A program made the position numbers and the translations under genes. Below the pieces are notes generated by a model that saw nothing but the letters and a program-made list of their open reading frames with translations, ran no database searches and was not told the origin of the DNA. Of a DNA stretch of 53,354 bases, positions 42,246 to 51,263 are shown one piece after another. Origin of the DNA: Planctomycetota bacterium (lineage in GTDB: Bacteria; Planctomycetota; Phycisphaerae; Phycisphaerales; Phycisphaeraceae); the NCBI GenBank assembly GCA_024279275.1, contig JAJRRS010000110.1, positions 1 to 53,354 of the forward strand, written 5' to 3'. Each line of letters begins with the position of its first letter. The stretch's first letter is position 1.

Positions 42246-43985
42246 TTATTTCCCGTCGGCCTCGTCGAGCCATATCTCACGGAGGACGGCCAGAAGTGGG
42301 TCGCGTGGTGACTTGGTTTGCGCCATCGCCAGGCCGTACCTGACAACCTGCCGCGAATTTGCCTGGTAGCCCATGTACGCCAGCAGCAGTGGCGCATCTC
42401 TTCCGCCCTCGCCCTGGCTGATAGCGGCCTGGAGTTCCTGCTGAACCCATTGGAGCCTGGACTCCGGCGGCAGCAGCTTGGCGTCGTAGCGTGCGGCGAT
42501 CAGCTCGGGGTGCTGAATAAAAACAGAACGCAGGTTCATCCCAGCGGAGCGGAACATCCCGGCGCCGAGCTGTGCGTGAACAAGGCCGACCTGTAGCATC
42601 GGATCATCTTTAACCTCGAGGATAAGCTGACGGTACCGGCTCTCTGCGGTGAGGTACTTGCCGTTAGCGAGCGCCGTTTCGGCTTGGCGCGTGAGCTTGG
42701 CGATCCGATTCTGTTTGTTGGACGCCAGTGTTTCGATGCGGGGCAGGCTGTAATTCAACCGATCGACGACGCCTTGAACATCATCGCCGGATTCTTCATC
42801 CGTCGCCTGGGGATCATCTGAACTGCTTGCGTTACGGCGAGACGCATAATCATCGCCGTACATCTCTTTCATGATCTGATCGTAAGCGCGTTCGGCTTCG
42901 GTAAGCTGCTGGGATGTCGGCGCATCGAGTGTGCCGTCCCAGGTATCGACATCAGCGTCGTCATCTTTGTTGTCCTGGATCGCGCGGAGAAGATTGAGGT
43001 ATGTATTACCCTCGTCCGCTTTTGGGTCGGTGTTTTTCAAGCGATTGAATACCGTATCCAAGACGTTGCGGTTGTTTCCGTAGGCCTTCAAGGGATCGAC
43101 AGACGGGTCGAAAAGAGTCTGCAGTTGTTGGCCGATCATCAGGGTCGGCGGGATTTGACCCGGGCGGATGTTGGATTGCCCAGCCTTGTCTTGTTTGGGT
43201 TTGCCGTAGGGATCAAAAAGATCCGTGCCGTAGATGTTCGTGTGGATCATGTTCTTGGGCATGTCCAGGTCGTTGTACTCTTCGGTCGCCTCTTGAAGCC
43301 TTCTATTAAGCGCCTCGCTGGTGATGGGGTTGCCGCGCAGGCCAAGTGCGGGCGAACTGCTAAAAGCCTGCAGTGCCAGCCCGGGCGTAAGATTGCCGAC
43401 AGCCTGACTACCGCGGTAGGTTGAAATCTGCCCGCTGTTAAGTGTATTCAGCGAGCCGTTGGGGACCAGTTGAAACCCCCCACCGCTGGGCGCGATCAGG
43501 CCGGGCGACTGGGGCTGGGCAACGCGGTTGGTGAATGTGCGGTAGACACTGAGATTGTTTTGATAACCGACCCCGCCGACGGTTGCGGCGTTGAAGTAGC
43601 TGGGGCTGGAGGAGAGGCTGCCGGCACGGAAGTTGAACAGGCTGTCGCTTCCGAGGTTGTCCTGGAACTCGCCGACTGCGCCATAGCCGATGGTGTCCTG
43701 GAAGCCGCGTCCGCCGCCGACGTTCCCGGTAATGATGTTGTTACGCTGGCTGAAATCCAGTCGACCGTCTGCGGGGTTGACCCCCGCGGAGCCGATCTGT
43801 TGGTTGGCGTCCAACGCCCGACCGTCACTGCCGACACGCTGCTGTGCCGACGCAAAGGGAACAGTGACCAAGCACGCGACCAACCCGACTGCGAAAAGGG
43901 GCAGGCCGGGGGCACCGGTGGCACCGGTGGCACCGGGGGTGCTGGGTGTAGATGTATTGGATGTGTGGGTGCGTTTGATATTCAT
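42246..43985 (-). CDS. Exported protein with C-terminal TPR-like helices
   Basis: Protein of 579 residues, no family recognised. Residues 1-45 are a Thr/Pro/Gly-rich start (GATGATGAPG, from a 9-bp repeat) followed by a hydrophobic export signal ending FASA. The middle is Asn/Gly/Ser-rich and probably disordered, with a YGDDYASRRNAS segment near 385. Residues 420-579 form TPR-like helix pairs (LANGKYLTAESRYRQLI, MFRSAGMNLRSVFIQHP). Start at 43985. It is followed by the RsbU-type gene 6 bases later. A role in envelope signalling is only inferred from that linkage. Confidence 0.6.
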   Translation of the reverse strand: MNIKRTHTSNTSTPSTPGATGATGAPGLPLFAVGLVACLVTVPFASAQQRVGSDGRALDANQQIGSAGVNPADGRLDFSQRNNIITGNVGGGRGFQDTIGYGAVGEFQDNLGSDSLFNFRAGSLSSSPSYFNAATVGGVGYQNNLSVYRTFTNRVAQPQSPGLIAPSGGGFQLVPNGSLNTLNSGQISTYRGSQAVGNLTPGLALQAFSSSPALGLRGNPITSEALNRRLQEATEEYNDLDMPKNMIHTNIYGTDLFDPYGKPKQDKAGQSNIRPGQIPPTLMIGQQLQTLFDPSVDPLKAYGNNRNVLDTVFNRLKNTDPKADEGNTYLNLLRAIQDNKDDDADVDTWDGTLDAPTSQQLTEAERAYDQIMKEMYGDDYASRRNASSSDDPQATDEESGDDVQGVVDRLNYSLPRIETLASNKQNRIAKLTRQAETALANGKYLTAESRYRQLILEVKDDPMLQVGLVHAQLGAGMFRSAGMNLRSVFIQHPELIAARYDAKLLPPESRLQWVQQELQAAISQGEGGRDAPLLLAYMGYQANSRQVVRYGLAMAQTKSPRDPLLAVLREIWLDEADGK

Positions 43986-44063
43986 AATTGGCCCCGCTTC
44001 CTGGATGTCGTGATCCACCCTTATTGTATCCCGATCAGGGCGGACAAACGAGCTAAACACCAC

Positions 44064-44531
44064 TTAAGACACGATTTCGAGGATCTCAAAGCGCTTGGCA
44101 CCCCGTGGCAGGTCTACCCGGATGGTTTCGCCAATCCGGGCCTTCATCAACGACTCGCCCATCGGGCTTTGGGTCGTGACCTCGATTTCATCAGCATCGA
44201 AGCTCCCGGAGGCCTCGCCGACGAGCTTGTAGAGGTCGTCGGTGTCGTCGTCCAGGTCCTTGAGCCTGACAATCGCGCCCAGGAACACCATGTCCTCAGG
44301 CACGTCGATATCATCGGCTACCTGGACGTCCTTAACCCGTTTTTTCAGCCTGCGTATCTCGGCCTCCTCCAGGCCCTGATCGTCGCGGGCGGCGTGGTAG
44401 TCAGCATTCTCCTTGAGGTCGCCCTGGGCACGGGCCTCAGCGATTCGCTCGACGATAACGGGTCGGTTGGCGATCAGAGCCGCCACTCGGGCCTCGAGCT
44501 TCTCTTTTTCTTCTTTGGTCACAAACTCCAT
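44064..44531 (-). CDS. greA: Transcription elongation factor GreA
   Basis: Rescues backtracked RNA polymerase by stimulating transcript cleavage. Seen: N-terminal coiled coil with ARAQGDLKENADYHAARDDQG (the conserved Asp and Glu of the tip lie in this stretch) and a C-terminal domain with VFLGAIVRLKDLDDDT, TQSPMGESLMKARIGETI and a final FEILEIV. 155 residues, family norm. First gene of a possible operon with the TPR protein and the RsbU-type phosphatase (78 bases to the next start). Confidence 0.95.
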   Translation of the reverse strand: MEFVTKEEKEKLEARVAALIANRPVIVERIAEARAQGDLKENADYHAARDDQGLEEAEIRRLKKRVKDVQVADDIDVPEDMVFLGAIVRLKDLDDDTDDLYKLVGEASGSFDADEIEVTTQSPMGESLMKARIGETIRVDLPRGAKRFEILEIVS

Positions 44532-44660
44532 CGTCGATACTCCATCTGATCTCTATCGGTAATCGGTCACTGGCCCGTGTGCCTCAACGGCGCATGGGCC
44601 GGGCAATTCTAACAGACTGGGGCCAAGCCATAAATAGCGGCCTCCGCCAGCCATTTTTCC

Positions 44661-45626
44661 CTAACCAGCGGACCCCGGCCCTGTGGGATGCTCTGGATCG
44701 CCCCGCAAGGCCATACCCACAAGCACGAGCAAACCAAGCCCAGCGGCGACGGCGGTGCTGAGGATAGTCGGTCGCCAAGCGGATGGGTCGTAGGGCTGAA
44801 TCGTGGTCGTCAGCTCCCATAAAGCCTGCAGCGGGCTGATCCGCATCTGCCATTGAACCCGCCAGCCTTCCCCCACCGCCTCGGCCCCTGCGGTGTCAAA
44901 ACCCACGCCCGAAATCGCCATCCAGGCAGGCTCGCCGAGCAATAGCAACACACAAAGCAGCATCGCCCCCACACGGACCCCGGCCCCCCGGGTAAACGGC
45001 AATACTCTGCCCAGCCCCACCAGCACGGCCGTCAGCAGCGACCAGAACACCACCGCCAGGTCCAGCCAGAGCGTCTGTTCGATAGACCACCGCCCCACCA
45101 ACATCAAGGGCCAAACCACGACCTGAAACACAAGTAACAGACACACCCAATCCATCATCGTTGCCAGGACACGGACCCGTGGTGATGCCACAACATAGTC
45201 AACGCCCCCGACCGCATTGGGGATAGCATGTGCATGCCGCCCGGGTAGTTGCTGGCTCAGACGCAACGCAGGCCAGACCGCCATCAACCCAAACACCGCA
45301 GAAAAAACCACCCAACGCACCGCGTGAACCGTCGCACCAATCGCTAACGTGATCGACCAGGACACAAGCAACCACAGACACCAACTGATGATTAAGGTAC
45401 GCAAGCCAAAAGGGTCGATCGACGTTCTGGTTGAGCGCTTTACCGAACCTGCAACCGAAGATACGCCCGAGCCGGACGACGTAGTAGGCAGCGCACCGGC
45501 TATGTCTGATGTTTCGTCCACCGGGGAAAAATCCGGGGGCGCATCCGGGGGCGCATCCGGGGGCGCATCCGGGGGCGCATCCACAGGCGAATCGTTATTC
45601 GTTGGTGGTGTGGGTTCAGTCATCAT
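44661..45626 (-). CDS. Polytopic membrane protein with a PPDA repeat
   Basis: Protein of about 321 residues, no family recognised. A disordered start carries four DAPP units from a 12-bp repeat (45531-45583), then come six or so membrane spans. A segment RVQWQMRISPLQ near residue 255 recalls QVQWQMPISPEK in the protein at 16233, and the two DNA stretches are also similar, so they may share a small module. ATG at 45626 or 45623; no good ribosome site. Function unknown. Confidence 0.55.
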   Translation of the reverse strand: MMTEPTPPTNNDSPVDAPPDAPPDAPPDAPPDFSPVDETSDIAGALPTTSSGSGVSSVAGSVKRSTRTSIDPFGLRTLIISWCLWLLVSWSITLAIGATVHAVRWVVFSAVFGLMAVWPALRLSQQLPGRHAHAIPNAVGGVDYVVASPRVRVLATMMDWVCLLLVFQVVVWPLMLVGRWSIEQTLWLDLAVVFWSLLTAVLVGLGRVLPFTRGAGVRVGAMLLCVLLLLGEPAWMAISGVGFDTAGAEAVGEGWRVQWQMRISPLQALWELTTTIQPYDPSAWRPTILSTAVAAGLGLLVLVGMALRGDPEHPTGPGSAG

Positions 45627-45783
45627 GTGCAAAGGCTACAGAGGCCAAGTCGTATCCGGTCAGTCCAACGAGTAGGTTTAGCGGGCGATCGCGGATCGCC
45701 GGGCAAAAACAGCGGCCACACGATCATCGGTGGCCCAACACATAATAGTAGACGTCCCCAAATGGGTGCGTGTTCGATAAAAT

Positions 45784-46683
45784 CTAGGGTTGGCGCATCG
45801 CGGGTGCTGGGCCGTAGATATCGATGATCTGACCGCCGGTGCTTAGGCCCGCATCACGCTGCGCCAACTGGCGTAGCCAACCCAATTTAACCTGGGCGTC
45901 CGGCTCGATCGCGTGCTCCTGGCCGGGGGGCAGGCCCCATCGCACCGTGCCGTCGGCGGTATGCAGTACCAGTCGAAGCCGACCGCGTTCATCGCGCTGA
46001 CCGACATCAAATGAATGGATCTTGTCCATGTAAGACTCACCGGAAAGCAATCGCACCAACGACAGGCCGGCCTGGACATCAGCGCCGGGCCAAACTTTGC
46101 CGGGGACCGCGGGGGGCGAAGAAGTCACACCCGTCACCACGACCAAACCCATCGCGTCAACCTGCGTCTGGCGATACACGCCCGGCAGACACACGCCTTG
46201 CGCATCCACGAGACGGTAGCCGTCGAATCCCTGGATGACCGCGATCGGCTGGCGATAGGTTGCGGAAACAAGCACCTGGCCGCCGGAGCGCCTTGCGACT
46301 TGGATCACGTCTTGCACCCAGGGATCGTTGCGCAGGATCTCAACGGTGCGCCGAAGACTCTTGCCGTCCATCGGGTCTGATTCAATGTGCTCTGCTGCGG
46401 TCGCGCGGATCTGCGCACGGATGTCTTCGCTCATCCAGGGGGGCGCATCGATCAGCTCGATCATGTCGGGCGTGATCTCAGCGGTCTGGCGCTGACGCGC
46501 GTAGTCCAGCAGGTAGCGCTCGGAGTAACGCCAACCGATCACCAGTCCAACCGCCAAGGCAAACACACCCACGAACTTCAGGCCCGTGAGCGTCCGCCTG
46601 GGATCCCAAGGCTTAGGCTCCGCGAGACTTGTCCGGCGGCGCGGCTTGGCACGTTTCTTTTTACTGCTTAGGAACCATCCCAT
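45784..46683 (-). CDS. FtsQ/DivIB-like single-span division protein
   Basis: Protein of 300 residues with a basic N-terminus (SSKKKRAKPRRR), one membrane span near residues 34-52, then a POTRA-like region with LRRTVEILRNDPWVQDVIQVARR and VLVSATYRQPIAVIQG, followed by a domain of FtsQ type (YRLVDAQGVCLPG). Known: FtsQ links the early and late parts of the divisome. Order ddl, large repeat gene, FtsQ-like on one strand recalls the ddl-ftsQ pair of the dcw cluster. Length and pattern fit, but sequence in this family is weakly conserved. ftsA and ftsZ are not in the window. Confidence 0.55.
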   Translation of the reverse strand: MGWFLSSKKKRAKPRRRTSLAEPKPWDPRRTLTGLKFVGVFALAVGLVIGWRYSERYLLDYARQRQTAEITPDMIELIDAPPWMSEDIRAQIRATAAEHIESDPMDGKSLRRTVEILRNDPWVQDVIQVARRSGGQVLVSATYRQPIAVIQGFDGYRLVDAQGVCLPGVYRQTQVDAMGLVVVTGVTSSPPAVPGKVWPGADVQAGLSLVRLLSGESYMDKIHSFDVGQRDERGRLRLVLHTADGTVRWGLPPGQEHAIEPDAQVKLGWLRQLAQRDAGLSTGGQIIDIYGPAPAMRQP

Positions 46684-46767
46684 AAAACAACAGCACTCCC
46701 GATAACAGGTTACGCAGTGTGTGACATCGGCTATCACCGCCGAGCTGCGCCAAAACGGTGATGAAGG

Positions 46768-46802
46768 AAAAAAACATGCCCCTGGCTTTCGCCAGGGGCA
46801 TG
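46768..46802 (-). terminator. Terminator of the large repeat-protein gene
   Basis: A perfect 12-bp stem, CATGCCCCTGGC with its complement (46775-46786 and 46791-46802) around a GAAA loop, is followed on the minus strand by seven T residues. Confidence 0.95.
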
Positions 46803-46838
46803 GAGAGTTATGGCAGGTTGTGCTGATGTCTGACTGCC

Positions 46839-49800
46839 TTAGTGACGACGACGGCCAGCTAAGACGATGCCTCCCAACATCATCAGCCCAACAGTCGCAG
46901 GCTCGGGGACCGAGGCGGTGGCGGCAGGCGGGGTCGGAGCAGATGGGAAGGCGGTGCCGCCGTTCCAGTTACCCAGTACCGCGTTGAGGTCGTCGATGCC
47001 GACGAACCCGTCGCCGGAGGGATCGCCGACGGAGATGTCGCCGGGGGTGACGTTGAGGTTCCAGTTGCCTAACACGATGTTCAGGTCGGAGATGCCGACG
47101 AAGCCATCGAAGTTCAGGTCGCCCTGTATGAGGCCTACGGTGAGGCGGACGAAGTTGGAGCCGTAGAAGATGCCGAAGCCCGCGCCGGGACCGGCGGGGA
47201 GGTTGACGGTATCAAACGTGCCGGTGATCGAGCCGCTGGCGACCAGGACGTCGAAGGTGTCACCGATGGTCAGCGGGAATCCGCCGAAGATGGTTGCGTC
47301 GAGCGTGCCTGCGAGGACGACGTCGCCCAGGACATCAACGCGGTCGTAGTCGGTGCCCGCGACGAGTCCGCCCAGCTCGACCGTCAGGTTGCCAGTAGCA
47401 CCGAAGGTGAGTGTGCCAACGTCCATGAGCAGACCACCGGGCGACGCGCCCGGCGAGATCGTGCCGTCGTTCTGAATATCAACAATGCCCGTAGAACCCA
47501 TCTGGAACAACCCGCCGCCGGAGAGTGTACCGCTGGCGTTGTTGGTCAGTGTGCCGTCGATGCGGACGGTGCTGCCGGCGGCGGCGATGATCGCGCCGTC
47601 GTTGGCGAAGGCGTCGACGATCCGCAGAGTCGAGGTGTTAATCGCCTGGAGCGTGCCGGTGTTGGCTAGGACTCGAGGGGCAACGTCCGTGTCGATAATC
47701 AGTGTCCCGGCGGCGACGTCCGAGGAGATCGTCCCGCCGTTGGTGAGCTGCATCCGGCCGCCGCCGATGTTTCCCTGGCCGTGGATCAGGTTGTTGACGT
47801 TGGTCAGGTTGCCCAGCAGCAGGCCGGAATCGTCGCGTATCCGTGCGAGGGTGCCGACCAGTTCGACGGTGCCTCCGCCTGTGAGGGTGACATCGCCTTC
47901 GATGAGCAGGTCGGTGAATGAGCCTGCGGCATTGATCTGGATGAGGCTGGCGGCGTTGTTGGTGACGGTGCCCTGCAGTTCGATGTTGTCGGCGTTATTG
48001 ATGCGAAGCAGTCCGTCGAGTGTGATGCCGTCGAGCCTGGTAATCGTGGCGTTGGCGGTCTCGAAGACGCCGTCACCAACGGTTTGCAGTGTGCCGCCGA
48101 CGATGGTTGGTCCCGAGAGGAAAGTCACGTTGGAGCCGGCCTGGGCGCGGAGGGTGCCGCCGGTGTTGGTGAAAGTGCCCGGGTTGAATTGCAGCGTTGC
48201 GCCGTTGGTCGCTTCCATAAGGCCGGTGTTGACGAAGTCCCGCACGCTGTCGGGGTCCAGGATCAGGGTTGTGGCGATGATGTCGGCGCGTATGGTTGAG
48301 TTGTTGGTGATTTTTGTGCGGTTGGACCCGATGCTGCCGCGTCCGTGTATGAGGTTGTCGTTGTTAATCAGGTGGCCCAGAAGTAGTCCGGCGTCGTCGA
48401 GGATGCGGGGGGCGGTGCCTGCCATTTCGATTGTCCCGCCGCCGTTGAGTGTGACGGTGCCCTCGATAATCAGGTCGGTGCTTGAGATGGTCGAGTTGAT
48501 CAGGATGGTGCTGGCTGCGTTGTTGGTGATCGTGCCCTGCAGTTCGATGTTGTCGGCGTTATTGATGCGAAGCAGTCCGTCGAGTGTGATGCCGTCGAGC
48601 CTGGTAATCGTGGCGTTGCCGGTCTCGAAGACGCCGGTGCCGACGGCCTGGAGTGTGCCGCCGACGATGGTTGGTCCCGAGAGGAAAGTCACGTTGGAGT
48701 CGGCCTGGGCGCGGATGGTGGCGGCGGTGTTGGTGAAAGTGCCCGGGTTGAGTTGCAGTGTTGCGCCGTTGGTGGCTTCCAGGAGGCTGGTGTTGACCAT
48801 GCCCCTGATGTCGGGATCAAGGACCAGGGTGCCGCCGTTGACATCGGCACGGATGGTGCTGTTATTGGTGATCTTGGTGCGGTCGATGCCGATGTTTCCC
48901 TCGCCGTGGATAAGGTTGTTGGCGTTGGTCAGGTCGCCGTTAAGGAGCCCGGCCGTATCACCGATGCGAGCGAACCCGACCATCTCAACGGTGCCGCCGC
49001 CTGTGAGGGTGACGGGGCCTTCGATCTGCAGGTTGGTGTTCCCGCCGGTGGAGTTGATGAGGATGGTGCTGGCGGCACTGTTGGTGATGGTGCCGATCAG
49101 TTCGATGCTGGCTGCGTTGTTCAGACGAAGCAGTCCGTCGAGTGTAATGCCGTCGAGCCTGGTAATCGTGGCGTTGCCGGTCTCGAAGACGCCGGTGCCG
49201 ACGGCCTGGAGTGTGCCGCCGACAATGGTTGGGCCTGAGAAGAAAGTCACGTTGGAGCCGGCCTGGGCGCGGATGGTGGCGGCGGTGTTGGTGTAGGTGC
49301 CCGGGTTGAGTTGCAGTGTTGCGCCGTTGGTGGCTTCCAGGAGGCTGGTGTTGACCATGCCCCGTATATCGGGATCAAGGACCAGGGTGCCGCCGTTGAC
49401 ATCGGCACGGATGGTGCTGTTGTTGGTGATTTTGGTTCGGTTCTGGCCGATGTTTCCTTGGCCGTGGATAAGGTTGTTGGCGTTGGTCAGGTCGCCGTCG
49501 AGGAGCCCGCCCGTATCACCGAGGCGTGCGGCCCCGACCATCTGTACGGTGCCGCCGCCTGTGAGTGTGACATTGCCTTCGATCTGCAGGTTGGTGTTCG
49601 AGCCGCCCGAGTTGATGAGTATGGTGCTGGCTGCGTTATTGGTGATGGTGCCGATGAGTTCGATGCTGGCGGCGTTGTTCAGGCGGAGCAGGCCGTCGAG
49701 TGTCACATTGTCGAGCGTGGACTTCGTGGCGTTGCCGGTCTCGAAGAGGCCGTCGCCGACGGTCTGGAGCGTGCCGCCGACGATGGTCGGGCCGCCGAAG

Positions 49801-51101
49801 AGGGTCACGATGGAGCCGGTCTGGGCGCGGATGGTGGCGGCGGTGTTGGTGTAGGTAGCCGTGCTCAACTGGAGAGTTGCACCGTTGGTGGCTTCCAGGA
49901 GGCTGGTGTTGACCATGCCCCTTGAGTCGGGGTCAAGGACCAGGGTGGCCCCGTTGACATCGGCGCGGATGGTGCTGTTGTTGGTGATTTTGGTTCGGTT
50001 CTGGCCGATGTTTCCTTGGCCGTGGATGAGGTTGTTGGCGTTGGTGAGGTCGCCGTCGACGGTCCCGACCGTATCACCGAGGCGTGCGGCCCCGACCATC
50101 TGGACGGTGCCGCCGCCCGTAAGAATGACGGGGCCTTCGATCTGCAGGTTGGTGTTCGAGCCGCCAGAGTTGATGAGTATGGTGCTGGCGGCATTGTTGG
50201 TAATGGTGCCGATGAGTTCGATGCTGGCGGCGTTGTTCAGTCGGAGCAGGCCGTCGAGTGTGACGCCGTCGAGCGTGGACTTGGTGGCGTTGCCGGTCTC
50301 GATGACGCCGGTGCCGATTGTGTTGAGGTTGCCGCCGTTGATCCTCGGCCCGCCGGTGAGTCGCACGATGGAATCGGCCTGGGCAGTGATGTCGCCAAGG
50401 GTATTGGTGTAGGTAGCGAAATTTAATTGCAGGATGCCCTGGTTGGTCGCTTCAAGCGTGCCCTCGTTGACCATGTTCCGCGCATCGGGGTCGATGTTCA
50501 ATAGCGCGCCAACAACATCGGCGCGGATGGTGCCGAAGTTGGATAGCTTGGTTCGGTTCAGGCCGATCTGCCCCTGGCCGTGAATCAAGAGGTCGAGGTT
50601 GACCATTTCGCCATCGACGATCCCCGCGGTGTCGCCGATCCGTGCGGCGGCCCCGACCATCTCGAGGGTGCCGCCGCCGGTGAGGTTGACGATGCCCACC
50701 TCGGTCCGAAGGGTGGTGTTCCCGCCGGCGCTTTGGATGATTAAAGTCCCGCCGGTGTTGATGGTGACCTGGCTGGCGGGCACGAGGTCCGAGGGGAGGA
50801 GGCTCGAGCCGTTGAGGAGTCGGAGGATGTCGCCGTCGCCGACGCGAACCGTGCCGACGGTGCGTGCGGTGGATGTCGGGAGTTGGACGTCGAAGGGGGT
50901 ACCCACCGCGCCGTCGATGACCACATTGAATGTGGAACCGTTAGGCTCGCTGTTGTCCCAGTTCAGGGGGTCGGTCCAACTGAACCCGTCGCCTCCGGCG
51001 TCGAAGTTGGTGGTCTGGGCTGGGGCTGACAGGGTCATCGTCAGCAGCAGAGCGGTCGCGGTGATGCCGTAGATTGATCGCGTATTAGACAACTTAAACA
51101 T
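46839..51101 (-). CDS. Large repetitive surface protein with dockerin-like repeats and PEP-CTERM tail
   Basis: Secreted protein of 1420 residues, probably on the cell surface. It starts with a signal peptide (about 1-28, ending SAPAQ) and an autotransporter-type opening (FDAGGDGFSWTDPLNWDN). About six tandem copies of a 186-residue unit follow, each with a variant of NLIHGQGNIG, RTKITNNSTIRADV and LDGLLRLNNAASIEL; the pattern fits a beta-helix. Near residues 1320-1385 come two dockerin-type calcium motifs (GDLNFDGFVGISDLN, GDPSGDGFVGIDDLN). The C-terminus has VPEPATVGLMMLGG, a hydrophobic span and RRRH (PEP-CTERM). Start at 51101 with AGGAGGGG upstream; a perfect terminator follows. It is inserted between ddl and the FtsQ-like gene. 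Confidence 0.9.
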   Translation of the reverse strand: MFKLSNTRSIYGITATALLLTMTLSAPAQTTNFDAGGDGFSWTDPLNWDNSEPNGSTFNVVIDGAVGTPFDVQLPTSTARTVGTVRVGDGDILRLLNGSSLLPSDLVPASQVTINTGGTLIIQSAGGNTTLRTEVGIVNLTGGGTLEMVGAAARIGDTAGIVDGEMVNLDLLIHGQGQIGLNRTKLSNFGTIRADVVGALLNIDPDARNMVNEGTLEATNQGILQLNFATYTNTLGDITAQADSIVRLTGGPRINGGNLNTIGTGVIETGNATKSTLDGVTLDGLLRLNNAASIELIGTITNNAASTILINSGGSNTNLQIEGPVILTGGGTVQMVGAARLGDTVGTVDGDLTNANNLIHGQGNIGQNRTKITNNSTIRADVNGATLVLDPDSRGMVNTSLLEATNGATLQLSTATYTNTAATIRAQTGSIVTLFGGPTIVGGTLQTVGDGLFETGNATKSTLDNVTLDGLLRLNNAASIELIGTITNNAASTILINSGGSNTNLQIEGNVTLTGGGTVQMVGAARLGDTGGLLDGDLTNANNLIHGQGNIGQNRTKITNNSTIRADVNGGTLVLDPDIRGMVNTSLLEATNGATLQLNPGTYTNTAATIRAQAGSNVTFFSGPTIVGGTLQAVGTGVFETGNATITRLDGITLDGLLRLNNAASIELIGTITNSAASTILINSTGGNTNLQIEGPVTLTGGGTVEMVGFARIGDTAGLLNGDLTNANNLIHGEGNIGIDRTKITNNSTIRADVNGGTLVLDPDIRGMVNTSLLEATNGATLQLNPGTFTNTAATIRAQADSNVTFLSGPTIVGGTLQAVGTGVFETGNATITRLDGITLDGLLRINNADNIELQGTITNNAASTILINSTISSTDLIIEGTVTLNGGGTIEMAGTAPRILDDAGLLLGHLINNDNLIHGRGSIGSNRTKITNNSTIRADIIATTLILDPDSVRDFVNTGLMEATNGATLQFNPGTFTNTGGTLRAQAGSNVTFLSGPTIVGGTLQTVGDGVFETANATITRLDGITLDGLLRINNADNIELQGTVTNNAASLIQINAAGSFTDLLIEGDVTLTGGGTVELVGTLARIRDDSGLLLGNLTNVNNLIHGQGNIGGGRMQLTNGGTISSDVAAGTLIIDTDVAPRVLANTGTLQAINTSTLRIVDAFANDGAIIAAAGSTVRIDGTLTNNASGTLSGGGLFQMGSTGIVDIQNDGTISPGASPGGLLMDVGTLTFGATGNLTVELGGLVAGTDYDRVDVLGDVVLAGTLDATIFGGFPLTIGDTFDVLVASGSITGTFDTVNLPAGPGAGFGIFYGSNFVRLTVGLIQGDLNFDGFVGISDLNIVLGNWNLNVTPGDISVGDPSGDGFVGIDDLNAVLGNWNGGTAFPSAPTPPAATASVPEPATVGLMMLGGIVLAGRRRH
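47640..50720. repeat. Tandem 558-bp repeats within the large surface-protein gene
   Basis: The plus-strand marker GGTTGTTGGCGTTGGT or a near variant recurs about every 558 bases (near 47788, 48355, 48914, 49472, 50030), with a related copy near 50590. The period equals 186 codons. Copies between 48700 and 50200 are nearly identical over long stretches; the outermost are more diverged. Confidence 0.88.
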
Positions 51102-51263
51102 GATTCCCCTCCTGATTAGGCAATCGAAAAGAAACTGACAGATATGGCGAGCTGTTACCCACACGCCGGTAAACAGACCATACAAGTCTAAAGGTGACAG
51201 ACCTGAGATGCAAGGGTTTTCCGGGAGTTCAACGCAAATGCCCGATAAGTCAGCGTATGGCGT

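Noticed and set aside
45531..45583. 12-bp direct repeats as a CRISPR array
   Set aside because: Units are contiguous without spacers and encode a DAPP peptide repeat in frame.
47485..49854. Long plus-strand open frames opposite the large repeat-protein gene
   Set aside because: They are mirror frames of a GC-rich tandem repeat; no start signals, strange composition (runs of V, P, S, M), and the minus strand has signal peptide, dockerin and PEP-CTERM in frame.
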